DNA of 64,000 bases from Flavobacteriales bacterium ALC-1 (GTDB lineage: Bacteria > Bacteroidota > Bacteroidia > Flavobacteriales > Flavobacteriaceae), in contig ABHI01000004.1 of assembly GCA_000171875.1 (NCBI GenBank), positions 293,501-357,500 of the forward strand, read 5' to 3'. This document shows positions 28,719-37,994 of the stretch, in pieces. How positions within the stretch are numbered: the stretch's first letter is position 1; the number at the start of each line of letters is the position of its first letter. The notes under the pieces are model-generated. The model made no database searches and was not told the origin of the DNA. It saw only the letters and a program-made list of their open reading frames with translations. A program made the position numbers and the translations under genes.

Positions 28719-30128
28719 ATGCATAAGTTTATTCTTTCGTTAGTAGCAATATTTGTATTTACGAGTTGCCAATCACAATCTAATCACAACTGTCCATTTC
28801 CATATGATAATCATCAACCAGAAGATAAATGCGGCTTTTTAGAAGTACCTCGAAATTGGGATACCAATAGCTCAGAAACCACTAAGCTTGGGTATTTAGT
28901 AATTCGATCTAAAAGTGAAAACAGAAAAGAAGATCCTGTTATTTTTTTACAAGGTGGTCCTGGTGGTAGTGTACTCAACTTAGCTAATATTTTTAGCCAA
29001 CTTAACATTGATCGCGATCGCGACTTTATTTTATACGACCAACGCGGTATTGACTTTTCTGAAGAGCTATGCCCAGATTTAAACCTTCAGCTTTTAGAAG
29101 TCATGGCTTTAGACCTAAATATTGATGAAGAAATTACCGAGCTAAAAAAGCGCGTCATCTCATGTACTAACTATATAAAAACAGACGACCGACAATTTAG
29201 CACCATAACCAATGTTAAAGATTTAGAAGCATTACGGAAACACTTAGGCTATAAACAACTCAATTTGTTTGGGGGATCTTATGGCACTCGTTTAGGCTTA
29301 AAGTATATGGAACACTATCCCAACCAAGTAAGAACTGCTGTACTGTCTAGTTTATTTCCACCCGATATACGTATGTACGACAACTTGTTTTCTAACTTTA
29401 ACAATGCTCTAGACAAGGTCTTTACTGACTGCGCCAAGGATAGCAATTGTAATGCAAATTACCCAAACCTAAAATCTGAGTTTTTAAGCTTTTGCGATGA
29501 ATTAAAGAGCAACCCTATTACCATAGAAATTAATGGTGATGACTTTATCTTAAACCAACAAGATGTCTTGTTATTTATGCACCAGATGCTTTATAACAAC
29601 CAAACTATTGAAAGGATACCTGAGTTCATTGAAGCCTTAAAAGAAAAAAATACAAGTTATATTACGAGAACCATTGTAGGTTTTATACCCAGAGTCACTA
29701 TACTTAACCTTGCTGTATATTATGCCGTGATGACAGCAGATGAAGGTGGTTTTAATAACCAAGACAAAGTAAACTTAGACACGACCAATTTAATGTTTAC
29801 AGATACAAGTTTAAGTATATTCTCGGCAGACCCAGAAATTATTAAATCTTGGCCTAGTGTAAATGTAAAATCTAACCCAATGAATACAGTAACCTCAGAT
29901 ATCCCAACCTTATTGATTAGTGGTGATTTTGATCCTGTGACTCCTATAAACAATGGAAATGTAGTTGCAAAACGTTTAAGTAACAACCAACATATTGTAT
30001 TTAAAAATAATGGCCATGTGCCTATAAATAGCTGCTTCTTTAATTTAGCAAAGCAATTTTTAAATAATCCGGATGAAAAACTCAAATCACAATGTCATAA
30101 TACGGTAACAAAGATCAGATGGAATTAA
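28719..30128 (+). CDS. S33-type alpha/beta hydrolase lipoprotein (tripeptidyl aminopeptidase-like)
   Basis: 469 residues. Lipobox FVFTSC (Cys17). FLQGGPGGS forms the oxyanion loop, the nucleophile is S187 in GGSYGTRLG, and the C-terminal lid region ends in SGDFDPVTP with the acid Asp and NNGHVPINSC with the catalytic His. The family removes N-terminal peptides from short substrates in the envelope. Weakly separated from the next gene (48 bases), so readthrough is possible. Confidence 0.88.
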   Translation: MHKFILSLVAIFVFTSCQSQSNHNCPFPYDNHQPEDKCGFLEVPRNWDTNSSETTKLGYLVIRSKSENRKEDPVIFLQGGPGGSVLNLANIFSQLNIDRDRDFILYDQRGIDFSEELCPDLNLQLLEVMALDLNIDEEITELKKRVISCTNYIKTDDRQFSTITNVKDLEALRKHLGYKQLNLFGGSYGTRLGLKYMEHYPNQVRTAVLSSLFPPDIRMYDNLFSNFNNALDKVFTDCAKDSNCNANYPNLKSEFLSFCDELKSNPITIEINGDDFILNQQDVLLFMHQMLYNNQTIERIPEFIEALKEKNTSYITRTIVGFIPRVTILNLAVYYAVMTADEGGFNNQDKVNLDTTNLMFTDTSLSIFSADPEIIKSWPSVNVKSNPMNTVTSDIPTLLISGDFDPVTPINNGNVVAKRLSNNQHIVFKNNGHVPINSCFFNLAKQFLNNPDEKLKSQCHNTVTKIRWN

Positions 30129-30176
30129 GATGTCCATCTCTAAAAAAGCGTAACTTAGTCGTTCTAAAAAAATGCT

Positions 30177-31904
30177 ATGGATTTTAGGTTTAAACAACTT
30201 TGTTTCGCACTACTATTATTAAGTTCGGCCACTGCGCTTTCGCAATCAGCTGCCATAACTATTGATGGTCTTTTTGATGACTGGAATTCTAGCCTTACCA
30301 CTTATACGGATACTCCTGAATCACTTAGTGGTATTGATATTCTAGAACTTCAAGTTACTAATGACGAGGACTTCTTATTTATAAAAATTAAGACAGATAT
30401 AGAATTCGATTTAACCGACAACTTAGTCAACCAACAAATAAGACTCTATATTGATACAGATAACAATCCAAATACAGGGTTTAACATCCAAAATGGGTAT
30501 GGCTCAGAGTTAGGTATTATTTTTAAAGACTTATTTGCACACTATAATGTAGATCCCTATTCTCAAGTAAGTTTTGGCGATTTGCGATTGAGAGTCGCAC
30601 CAACAGTAACCTCTAATGAGTTTGAAATTGCCATAGGAAGGGATCAGATACCAGACGGTACTAACCCATTATTTACCTCATCGACCATAAAAATCTTATT
30701 AAAAAACAACGCTAATTCTGATGAGCTACCAAATATAGGAAATACATTTTCTTATACTTTTGATGACACCCCAACACCTTCACTAATACCTACGGACATT
30801 AGTAAATCTAACCCATCGGATATAAGGTTAATGACATACAACACCTTATTTAATGGCTTTAATGATGTTGATAGGGTTGATAATTTTGAAAACATTATAA
30901 GAAGTATTGCACCAGATATTATTGGACTTAATGAATGTTGGAATACCTCAGAAACCTATGTAAAATCACTTTTAGATACATGGCTTCCTACAGGCACTCA
31001 AAACGGTTGGTATGTTGAAAAAATTGGTGGGCAAATTACACTATCGCGTTGGGAAATTATACAAGAATGGCAGAACTTATCTAGGCAATTCCCGGTATTA
31101 ATTGATTTACCAAGCTCCTATCCTACAGACTTATTGTTTACAAACGCCCATTTAAATTGTTGTGGAGCAGATCAACAACGCCAAGACCAAGCCGATGAAT
31201 ATGCCGCTTTTATTTTAGATGCCAAATCACCTGGTGGTAATATCACCTTGCCAGAAAATACACCATTTATCTATTCTGGAGATTTAAACTTAGTGGGCTA
31301 TGCGCAACAACTCACCACCTTAAAAACTGGAGACATCCAAGACACCGCAACTTATGGTGTCGGTGCACCATTAGATTGGGATGATACTGCGCTTAAAGAA
31401 GAAAATAGCATACAAACCGATTTACGTATGGGTTACACCTGGAGATCGGATGGAGAAGGCTTTCCTCCTGGTAAACTAGATTTTATCATTTTTTCAGACC
31501 ATACACTAACTGCCGAAAAATCTTTTGTCTTACAAACCGAAGTGATGCCTACAGATAGATTAAATTTATACAACCTCAATCTGTTAGATACCAGTAGTGC
31601 CTCCGACCATTTCCCCGTTGTCGCTGATTTTTCTATAAACGAAACCTTAAGCACAGGGCAGGACCATTTGGCGGAGAGTTCGCTATTTCCAAATCCTACA
31701 AACGGATTGGTGACTATAGATTTTAAAGCATCTGGTAACTATAAGCTACAGGTATTTAATAGTCTCGGGAAACCGGTGCTGACAAAAACGTTAACTGCAA
31801 AAACGACGGTATTAGATGTAAGGGCCTTGGCTTCTGGCTTCTATATACTATCAATACAAAATGCGCAGGGACATAGCGAAACACATAAGCTGATAAAAAA
31901 CTAA
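30177..31904 (+). CDS. T9SS-exported endonuclease/exonuclease/phosphatase-fold protein
   Basis: 575 residues. Signal peptide (about 1-22), a beta-sandwich resembling the CBM9/DOMON-like group (25-190), an EEP (DNase I-like) domain (about 210-480, with LMTYNTLF, GLNECW, SGDLNLVG and SASDHFPVVADF) and a C-terminal T9SS type A sorting domain (SLFPNPTNGLVTIDF to the end). It is therefore exported across the outer membrane, perhaps as an extracellular nuclease or phosphodiesterase. Confidence 0.9.
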   Translation: MDFRFKQLCFALLLLSSATALSQSAAITIDGLFDDWNSSLTTYTDTPESLSGIDILELQVTNDEDFLFIKIKTDIEFDLTDNLVNQQIRLYIDTDNNPNTGFNIQNGYGSELGIIFKDLFAHYNVDPYSQVSFGDLRLRVAPTVTSNEFEIAIGRDQIPDGTNPLFTSSTIKILLKNNANSDELPNIGNTFSYTFDDTPTPSLIPTDISKSNPSDIRLMTYNTLFNGFNDVDRVDNFENIIRSIAPDIIGLNECWNTSETYVKSLLDTWLPTGTQNGWYVEKIGGQITLSRWEIIQEWQNLSRQFPVLIDLPSSYPTDLLFTNAHLNCCGADQQRQDQADEYAAFILDAKSPGGNITLPENTPFIYSGDLNLVGYAQQLTTLKTGDIQDTATYGVGAPLDWDDTALKEENSIQTDLRMGYTWRSDGEGFPPGKLDFIIFSDHTLTAEKSFVLQTEVMPTDRLNLYNLNLLDTSSASDHFPVVADFSINETLSTGQDHLAESSLFPNPTNGLVTIDFKASGNYKLQVFNSLGKPVLTKTLTAKTTVLDVRALASGFYILSIQNAQGHSETHKLIKN

Positions 31905-31910
31905 ATCTAG

Positions 31911-32001
31911 CTGTTGGCTGTTGGCTGTTGGCTGTTGGCTGTTGGCTGTTGGCTGTTGGCTGTTGGCTGTTGGCTGTTGGCTGTTGGCTGTTGGCTGTTG
32001 G
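31911..32001. repeat. Heptanucleotide tandem repeat, 13 copies of CTGTTGG
   Basis: Thirteen perfect copies of CTGTTGG fill the space between two convergent genes, starting 7 bases after the stop of the T9SS protein. Read on the minus strand it would encode repeating SQQPTAN, but there is no gene there. Copy number is likely to vary between strains. Confidence 0.97.
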
Positions 32002-32067
32002 CTAGTAATTAGTGAAACCAATAAACAAATCCACAACTAAACACATAAACATTTCAACAGTTAAACA

Positions 32068-33135
32068 TTATTCCGCATTAAACGTTCCATCATCCACAGC
32101 TTTTATAAAATCAATTAGACCAGCAAAAAACACCTTTTGGTCATCAAACTGCGATAAGTGACTGCCGTTTGGGCACAATAAAAAATCTCCATTTTGTACT
32201 TCTTCACTAATCCATTCCATATGCTCAGGATCCATAGTATCGTGTGTGGCACCAATAGTTAAGGTGGGTACTGTGATTTCTTTTAAACGGTCTTTAACGT
32301 CCCAATGCTTTAGCGTCGCATCTCCTTTTATTCCAAATTCACTAGGCCCTTGCATGGTCACATACACATCTGGATTAAGATGCTTAAACGCTCTATTGAT
32401 AGGCTCTGGCCACTCATCTACTGGCATTCTAATCACATGCTCAGTATAATAATTATTAACGATAAGCTCCATATACCTTGGGTTGGTATAATCTTCTTGA
32501 TCCTCGTAACTCATAATTTCTTTAAGCACCTCAGGATCTAGTTTTGGTGCGAGTACTTTATCACTATAGTCTTGATATTCTGGTATAGAGGCCACCATAT
32601 TAGAAATAATTAAACCTTTTAAATTAGCTTGGTATTTTAAAGCATATTGCATCCCTAAAATGCCGCCCCAAGATTGCCCATACAAATAGAAATTATCTTT
32701 ATTTAAACCTAATGCTACTCTTACCTGCTCTACCTCTTCTACAAAACGATCTAAATCCCAAAGGCTTAAATCTTTGGGCTGGTCGCTATAATACGACCCC
32801 AATTGATCGTAGTAGTAATATTCTATGTTTTCTTGAGGAAAGTACCCATCAAAGCACTCATAAATCTCGTGCGTCATACCTGGTCCTCCGTGTAAGAGTA
32901 AGACCTTTATTGTTGGGTTGTTGCCTACACGTTTGGTCCATACCTTAAACTCACCTTTTGGTGTGGTAATGGGTATCATTTGTATACCTCCCAAAAATTG
33001 ATCGCCTGTTTGTGGTTGTAAATAGGTTTCTGCCACTGTGCTTTGGCTATCTGTGTCGTTGGCTTGGCTATGTTGGTCTTTACAGTTAAAACATAATAAA
33101 GTGAAGATGCTGAGGAAAAGGATTTTGGTTTTCAT
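32068..33135 (-). CDS. Proline iminopeptidase-like alpha/beta hydrolase lipoprotein
   Basis: 355 residues. Lipobox LLCFNC (Cys18). HGGPG at 82-86 is the family oxyanion motif, the nucleophile is S155 in GQSWGG, then ATHDTMDPEHM with the acid Asp and NGSHLSQFDD with the His. It should release N-terminal proline or similar residues in the periplasm. It lies downstream of the defence operon in the same direction, 78 bases after the GIY-YIG gene, but looks like a core gene. Confidence 0.88.
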   Translation of the reverse strand: MKTKILFLSIFTLLCFNCKDQHSQANDTDSQSTVAETYLQPQTGDQFLGGIQMIPITTPKGEFKVWTKRVGNNPTIKVLLLHGGPGMTHEIYECFDGYFPQENIEYYYYDQLGSYYSDQPKDLSLWDLDRFVEEVEQVRVALGLNKDNFYLYGQSWGGILGMQYALKYQANLKGLIISNMVASIPEYQDYSDKVLAPKLDPEVLKEIMSYEDQEDYTNPRYMELIVNNYYTEHVIRMPVDEWPEPINRAFKHLNPDVYVTMQGPSEFGIKGDATLKHWDVKDRLKEITVPTLTIGATHDTMDPEHMEWISEEVQNGDFLLCPNGSHLSQFDDQKVFFAGLIDFIKAVDDGTFNAE

Positions 33136-33213
33136 AATGTGATGTCGTTTGAATACTAAGATAAGATAAAAACGGGTGTTCTATTATAAGAAACTTACAC
33201 GAAGTAAACTACT

Positions 33214-34056
33214 TTATTTTCGTTTCAATTCATCTATAGTTTTACCGTTCTTATCTTTCCAAGACTTCCATCCATTTGCTGCACGTGCTAATACAGTTGC
33301 CGCAGCAGAACTTGGTGAGTTAAATACATGATCTGATTGAAATACATATTGCCCTTTTTCAGCCTTTATAATTCCATCCTCTAAAAGTTGTTTGCGTAAC
33401 CTTGTTATCCAAGGATGAATAGAGTTCGATTCTTTAATTGTACAACGCCCTTCCCTATATACTAAGAAACCGTCATCGGTTAACTCTCCAATTGCAGAAG
33501 CATCTTTTCCTTTACAATAAAACAATTCCTTAACGCTTTTAGCTTTGCGTTTTTCTTCAAAGATCGGATAACCTAAAGTGGCTAATAGTATTTTTGCTGT
33601 ATCAAAATTATCTAGTAAGTCATATTCTCTACTTTCTGATATCGATGGCTTTTTAGACCCTGTATCGTTATCTATCTCATAACGACCAATCGCCTTTGCT
33701 TTATTCAAACAGTGTTGCTCTAGATACTTGCCATCCGTTTTAGTGTATTCATCTGTTTTAGTAGATATAATAACGCAATGTGTCCAAAAGTCTTTATTGC
33801 GATTATGTGATTGAATACGTTTAAAACAATCCTCGCCTTCACCTATATAAACTAATGGCTTTGCGCCATCCTCTGTATTACCAAACAAACAATAAACACC
33901 AGTAAAATGCACCATCTCACGTTTAGCAACTTCTTGCATCTTATTTCTTGGAAACAAAATAGCTTTTACTAATCTATTAGTTATTTCTGCCTCACGAATA
34001 CTGGTAGGTGAACCATCTGGTAAAAATATTTGTATTGTCTGTGGTTTATTTTGCAT
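33214..34056 (-). CDS. GIY-YIG nuclease-fold protein with C-terminal DUF4357
   Basis: 280 residues. The GIY-YIG motif appears as GVYCLFGN...VYIGEG (about 52-76) followed by an R and the E of EQHCL. The C-terminal 50 residues (SSAAATVLARAANGWKSWK) match DUF4357. Proteins with this pair are often found in type I restriction loci. It is the last gene of the eight-gene minus-strand defence operon, 51 bases after the HNH gene. Confidence 0.85.
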   Translation of the reverse strand: MQNKPQTIQIFLPDGSPTSIREAEITNRLVKAILFPRNKMQEVAKREMVHFTGVYCLFGNTEDGAKPLVYIGEGEDCFKRIQSHNRNKDFWTHCVIISTKTDEYTKTDGKYLEQHCLNKAKAIGRYEIDNDTGSKKPSISESREYDLLDNFDTAKILLATLGYPIFEEKRKAKSVKELFYCKGKDASAIGELTDDGFLVYREGRCTIKESNSIHPWITRLRKQLLEDGIIKAEKGQYVFQSDHVFNSPSSAAATVLARAANGWKSWKDKNGKTIDELKRK

Positions 34057-34107
34057 TGTTCTAATTTTTAACTCCTGGTAATAAAATTTAATTGTATATC
34101 AATTCAT

Positions 34108-35106
34108 TTAGTCTTTTATATATAATAATTTTTTAACGATGTCACTTTTAAACTTGCTCATTATTCTCTTATGGTAATTTTTCTCTTCTAGCTCGATCCC
34201 AAAAATCAACTTATACTTTTCTTCATTTGAAATAGGTAATGCACCAAAAGTATTATCTAATAATGCCTGAAGATAATTGTCTGAATACTTATATCTTAAA
34301 TCATAGAGATCTTTGAGTTCTTTATCTGAATGACCATGATATATCATCGGAAGATTCAATTCCTTTAATGTTCTTATACCTTTACCATCAGATCGATTAT
34401 CTAAAAACTCTACTCTGAGCTCATCGACCGAATTAGGATCAAAATCAAAACTATAAGAAGAGCTTATGTCAGAATCAATATAGGGATGCATATGATCGTC
34501 TAAATTCATTTCAATACTTGATTTGATACCATTACAAGTTGCACATGATGGAATGAGATTATAAAACGAGAGAGCTAGCAAAGGATATTCTTTCTTCGGG
34601 AACCAATGATCAAATTGAGGTACCATTGCCTTACCTTTATGCCCATCTGGTCTATAGGTGATTGTATATTCCCTATTGCAATAAGAACAAGAATGGATGT
34701 TCAAATCTTCAGCGAGGCGATAATTATTTACTCCGTTCTGAAACCAATTATTGTAGCCCGATAAAACAAATAACTTTTTACATTGTTCATTAAATTTAGT
34801 ATCCTCTTTTTTAGATGGTTGAGCATATTCTCTCCTAACCTCTTTAATTATATCTAAGAGTTTATCGGGTTTAGAGGTGATTATCAAACTCATTCTTTCA
34901 TTCGTAAATAAATTAAGAAAGTGCTTTTCTAATCCTAACCTTATATCAGCTTTTTTTATACTACCACAACCTACGCAATCGCTGTCATTGCATGAATAAC
35001 CTAAACTTCTTGCTTTCTTTCTACCATGGATACGAATGCTTAAAAAGCAAATAGCTTTTTTCGAGTAATTGACCAACGCAGTATTTTGTTCTCCGAGATA
35101 CAACAT
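34108..35106 (-). CDS. HNH nuclease, PtuB-like
   Basis: 332 residues. Zinc-knuckle HNH pattern: CSYCNREYT, then PQFDHWFPK with the catalytic His, then NLIPSCATCNGIK with the second CxxC. A further Cys pair (CNDSDCVGCG) is near the N-terminus. It begins 1 base after the stop of the ATPase gene. ATPase plus HNH is the composition of Septu (PtuA-PtuB) anti-phage systems and of their use as retron effectors; no reverse transcriptase is visible here. Confidence 0.8.
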   Translation of the reverse strand: MLYLGEQNTALVNYSKKAICFLSIRIHGRKKARSLGYSCNDSDCVGCGSIKKADIRLGLEKHFLNLFTNERMSLIITSKPDKLLDIIKEVRREYAQPSKKEDTKFNEQCKKLFVLSGYNNWFQNGVNNYRLAEDLNIHSCSYCNREYTITYRPDGHKGKAMVPQFDHWFPKKEYPLLALSFYNLIPSCATCNGIKSSIEMNLDDHMHPYIDSDISSSYSFDFDPNSVDELRVEFLDNRSDGKGIRTLKELNLPMIYHGHSDKELKDLYDLRYKYSDNYLQALLDNTFGALPISNEEKYKLIFGIELEEKNYHKRIMSKFKSDIVKKLLYIKD

Positions 35107-35107
35107 A

Positions 35108-37120
35108 TTAATCTACAAAAGGTTTAGCCTTTTCAATCAACTTTTCCACGCCATATCTTAATAGAGGTTCGTCAATAAGATTCTTCAATTTTTCAATGTA
35201 CTCAAATGAAAATTCTCTTTGCTCGTGAGCCTTAAAATCCTCCAATAGACTTTTTTTGTAACTTAACTCTAGCTGTTTAGTTTTCCCAATTTCCCCTTCT
35301 TTTTTATATAATAATCTCTCAAGATTATTTATCTCATTACTGAGAATTCTGTGATTCAGAAAACCTAAAACTTCATCAATTTTTCTTTTTGCAAAATCAC
35401 CCATTAATCCATTCTCAAGAAAGAATGAATCAGTTAGTAGATCTGTAATATTAGCCGAAAAGGTTTTGTGATTCTTATCATTTTCAAAGATTCTACCATC
35501 TTTCAATTTTAATGTTAAATCTGATGGAATGTCCGATAGAATAAAGGGCGAATGCGTTAAAAACATAACGTTCAAATGCTTCACATAGTTTAATTTAGAC
35601 TTTTCCAATACATACAGTAATCTATCTATTGTTTTCTTCTGTGCTTGTGGATGATAATATAACTCTATCTCATCTAAGATTAAGAAAACCGAATTATATT
35701 TAATCTTATCACCGTCACTGTAATGAACTGAATCAAGGTTCTTTAAGTGATAAATAATTGAATGAATTGAATATATTTGTTGTTTTTCACCAGAACTTAA
35801 TTGATCAAAATGAGATTTGTCTTTAAAGTGAAACCTTGTCATAAATATTGGTGGAGGTAAATAATCAATTGTATCTGTAAAAAATTGATCATCTCTTATC
35901 TCATTAATGCTTTGAATAACATTATGAAGATTAAAATGCTTAGACCCTTCATCATAATTTATTTGATAAAAATCATGTCGCAAAAAATTTAACGACTGGC
36001 GAACTTTTAATGTCACATGACTTCTATCTTTGTTAATTTGTTCTAGAAATAATTCTAGTTCATTATCTTTGATGGTAACACCACCTGAAAGATTATATAT
36101 AAGCCAATTGTGTTCTTTATAATCTTGGTACCTATCAGTAATAGTTACTAATTTATGTAAAAGGTAATCTTCAACTTCACTTTGATATTTATTCATTGAT
36201 GAAGGATATTCTTCACCTTTAAAAAAATTCTTGTATAATGGTTTTATTAATAAATTTAGAGCCTGTTCTCTCCTCTCATCAGGTTCTTGTCTATAAATAT
36301 TCTTTGAAGAGTTTTTAGCTATTTCAATATTATCGATTTCAAGATTTGGAAGAATTAGGGATTCATCTTCTGTGTTAATCACATTAGTAAAAACTCGATC
36401 TCTAGATAAGTGATTTTCTATATTTATATTAATGTTTCCTTCTTCTCGATATGGATTAATTACTACTGGTAATTGATACCCATCGTTTTTATGAAAAAGG
36501 GTTCTTAACCATATACCGTCAATATTAGTGTTCAAACCATAATGAGAATAATTAACATACATTGAATAAAATGGAAGTGAAAAAGTTTCAAAAGGAATAT
36601 GTTTAAACAATTTGTAAACATTTGAAATTCTCTCATAAACATTAATTTCAAAAAAGTCGTTGTTTAAAATTATTTTATGAAGTAATCCTTCATATATAAA
36701 TAAAACTTCAACTTTGAGATAAACTCTCATCATATTTATCTCCTTATTGTAACTTACTTGCCGAAATGGACCATAACCATCATCTTTTTTATCTGTCGAA
36801 TACTGTTGTCTTGAAATTTGTTCTTTTTTTATACCATAATAAAACATAAAATATAAAAGTAGTTCGGCAAGAGCACTTTTTCCACTACCATTACCACCAA
36901 CAACAGCGTTGATTTGCATGTTTAATTTACTTGAATAAAAGTTATTAGGTATAGGATTTTGACTCTCATCAAAAGATATATTTATAATATCACCTTTATC
37001 ATTGTAATCTACATTATACCTATTATCAAATAGATACAATTCTTTTGTTTCTAGAATTTTTCTGAAATCTTCATGACAACCTTCTAATGGTCTTAAGCCT
37101 ATGACTTGAAAATTATTCAT
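35108..37120 (-). CDS. SMC/ABC-type AAA ATPase, PtuA-like
   Basis: 670 residues. Walker A GGNGSGKS at 75-82, ABC signature LSSGEKQQ near 442, Walker B FLILDEIELYYHP near 475 and a switch His in FLTHSPF. A long middle insertion separates Walker A from the signature, as in OLD/PtuA/AAA_21-type defence ATPases. It lies between AbiGi-like and HNH genes and probably controls the HNH nuclease. The N-terminal 60 residues look like an added beta strand region. Confidence 0.8.
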   Translation of the reverse strand: MNNFQVIGLRPLEGCHEDFRKILETKELYLFDNRYNVDYNDKGDIINISFDESQNPIPNNFYSSKLNMQINAVVGGNGSGKSALAELLLYFMFYYGIKKEQISRQQYSTDKKDDGYGPFRQVSYNKEINMMRVYLKVEVLFIYEGLLHKIILNNDFFEINVYERISNVYKLFKHIPFETFSLPFYSMYVNYSHYGLNTNIDGIWLRTLFHKNDGYQLPVVINPYREEGNININIENHLSRDRVFTNVINTEDESLILPNLEIDNIEIAKNSSKNIYRQEPDERREQALNLLIKPLYKNFFKGEEYPSSMNKYQSEVEDYLLHKLVTITDRYQDYKEHNWLIYNLSGGVTIKDNELELFLEQINKDRSHVTLKVRQSLNFLRHDFYQINYDEGSKHFNLHNVIQSINEIRDDQFFTDTIDYLPPPIFMTRFHFKDKSHFDQLSSGEKQQIYSIHSIIYHLKNLDSVHYSDGDKIKYNSVFLILDEIELYYHPQAQKKTIDRLLYVLEKSKLNYVKHLNVMFLTHSPFILSDIPSDLTLKLKDGRIFENDKNHKTFSANITDLLTDSFFLENGLMGDFAKRKIDEVLGFLNHRILSNEINNLERLLYKKEGEIGKTKQLELSYKKSLLEDFKAHEQREFSFEYIEKLKNLIDEPLLRYGVEKLIEKAKPFVD

Positions 37121-37149
37121 TCCTTACGGGTTTTTCTAAAACGCTTTTA

Positions 37150-37962
37150 TTAAAAATCGTTTCTAATTTGACTAGCAGTTAAAATTGAAAGCTTGCCTGT
37201 TATTAATGCCCTAGTGGTTTCTTCTTCTTTAAACCTATTATTTAATGTGCCAATGATCTTTTCTCTTTGTTTATCAGTAGTAACTACAATATATTTAATA
37301 TCACTTAGTTCATCGATTTCAAGTGGAAAATTTGGGAGGTGAGGTTTTGGTTTAATTTTTTTATCTAAATAGTCATCATAAATTAAACTTCCATCTTTTA
37401 TTAATGGATCAACCTTTTCGTTATTAGGGACATAACGCCATTCTCTTTCCTGGTATGTAATTATTTTATCTCCTTGATATTCTGTTTGCCAATTTTTCAG
37501 AAATTGCAAAATCTTCAAGTTTATTTTATAGGTTAAACTTACCCTATCTAAAGCAAACAAACTATTAGGATCATCACCCATAAAGTTATATTTTTTATTG
37601 TCCATGTATTCATCTAAATCAAATTGCAATTTTAGCAATGACAATTGCCCCAAAATTGATTGATAAGGACTATTATCATGTGTATATATAACAGGTGACA
37701 ATCCCTTTTTTTTTGCCCAAGTTAGGCTCATTCCTATTCCATTTTTACCATATCGCATATATTTATCAACTTCAACTATTGGAATATTACAAAAACTGAC
37801 CATAGGCGTTAAATACTTATCATTCCCTATCTCTTCTTTGCAATAGGAAGGAATAAAACCTAGTCGTACTATCTTTTGCAAATCTGTGAAGTTAGATGTA
37901 TAATGAAAAACGTGATTAATTTTCTTCTGTTCGTATTTATATTGTTCTACTACAGTACCCAT
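37150..37962 (-). CDS. AbiGi-like abortive infection protein
   Basis: 270 residues. The pattern HYTSNFTDLQKIVRLGFIP, PMVSFCNIPI, YGKNGIGMSLTWAKKKGL and EREWRYVP matches the AbiGi family (in lactococcal AbiG, partner of AbiGii). The fold is related to ADP-ribosyltransferase-like or DarT-like proteins in some analyses; I cannot confirm that from sequence alone. No AbiGii-like nucleotidyltransferase is adjacent; the ATPase-HNH pair follows in its place, 29 bases downstream. Confidence 0.78.
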   Translation of the reverse strand: MGTVVEQYKYEQKKINHVFHYTSNFTDLQKIVRLGFIPSYCKEEIGNDKYLTPMVSFCNIPIVEVDKYMRYGKNGIGMSLTWAKKKGLSPVIYTHDNSPYQSILGQLSLLKLQFDLDEYMDNKKYNFMGDDPNSLFALDRVSLTYKINLKILQFLKNWQTEYQGDKIITYQEREWRYVPNNEKVDPLIKDGSLIYDDYLDKKIKPKPHLPNFPLEIDELSDIKYIVVTTDKQREKIIGTLNNRFKEEETTRALITGKLSILTASQIRNDF

Positions 37963-37994
37963 ATTATTATATTCAACTTAATTACTAATTTCTA

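Noticed and set aside
31911-32001. CRISPR-like array
   Set aside because: The unit is 7 bases and perfectly contiguous with no spacers.
31851-32036. Minus-strand frame of about 61 codons encoding repeating SQQPTAN
   Set aside because: It is only the translation of the heptamer array plus the overlapping end of the T9SS gene, with no start context or promoter.
33214-37962. Retron with PtuAB effectors
   Set aside because: No reverse transcriptase gene and no msr/msd-like structured region is seen next to the ATPase-HNH pair.
37150-37962. DarT-type DNA ADP-ribosyltransferase
   Set aside because: The overall shape is compatible, but the EREWRYVP and PMVSFCNIPI motifs fit AbiGi better and there is no DarG-like macrodomain partner.
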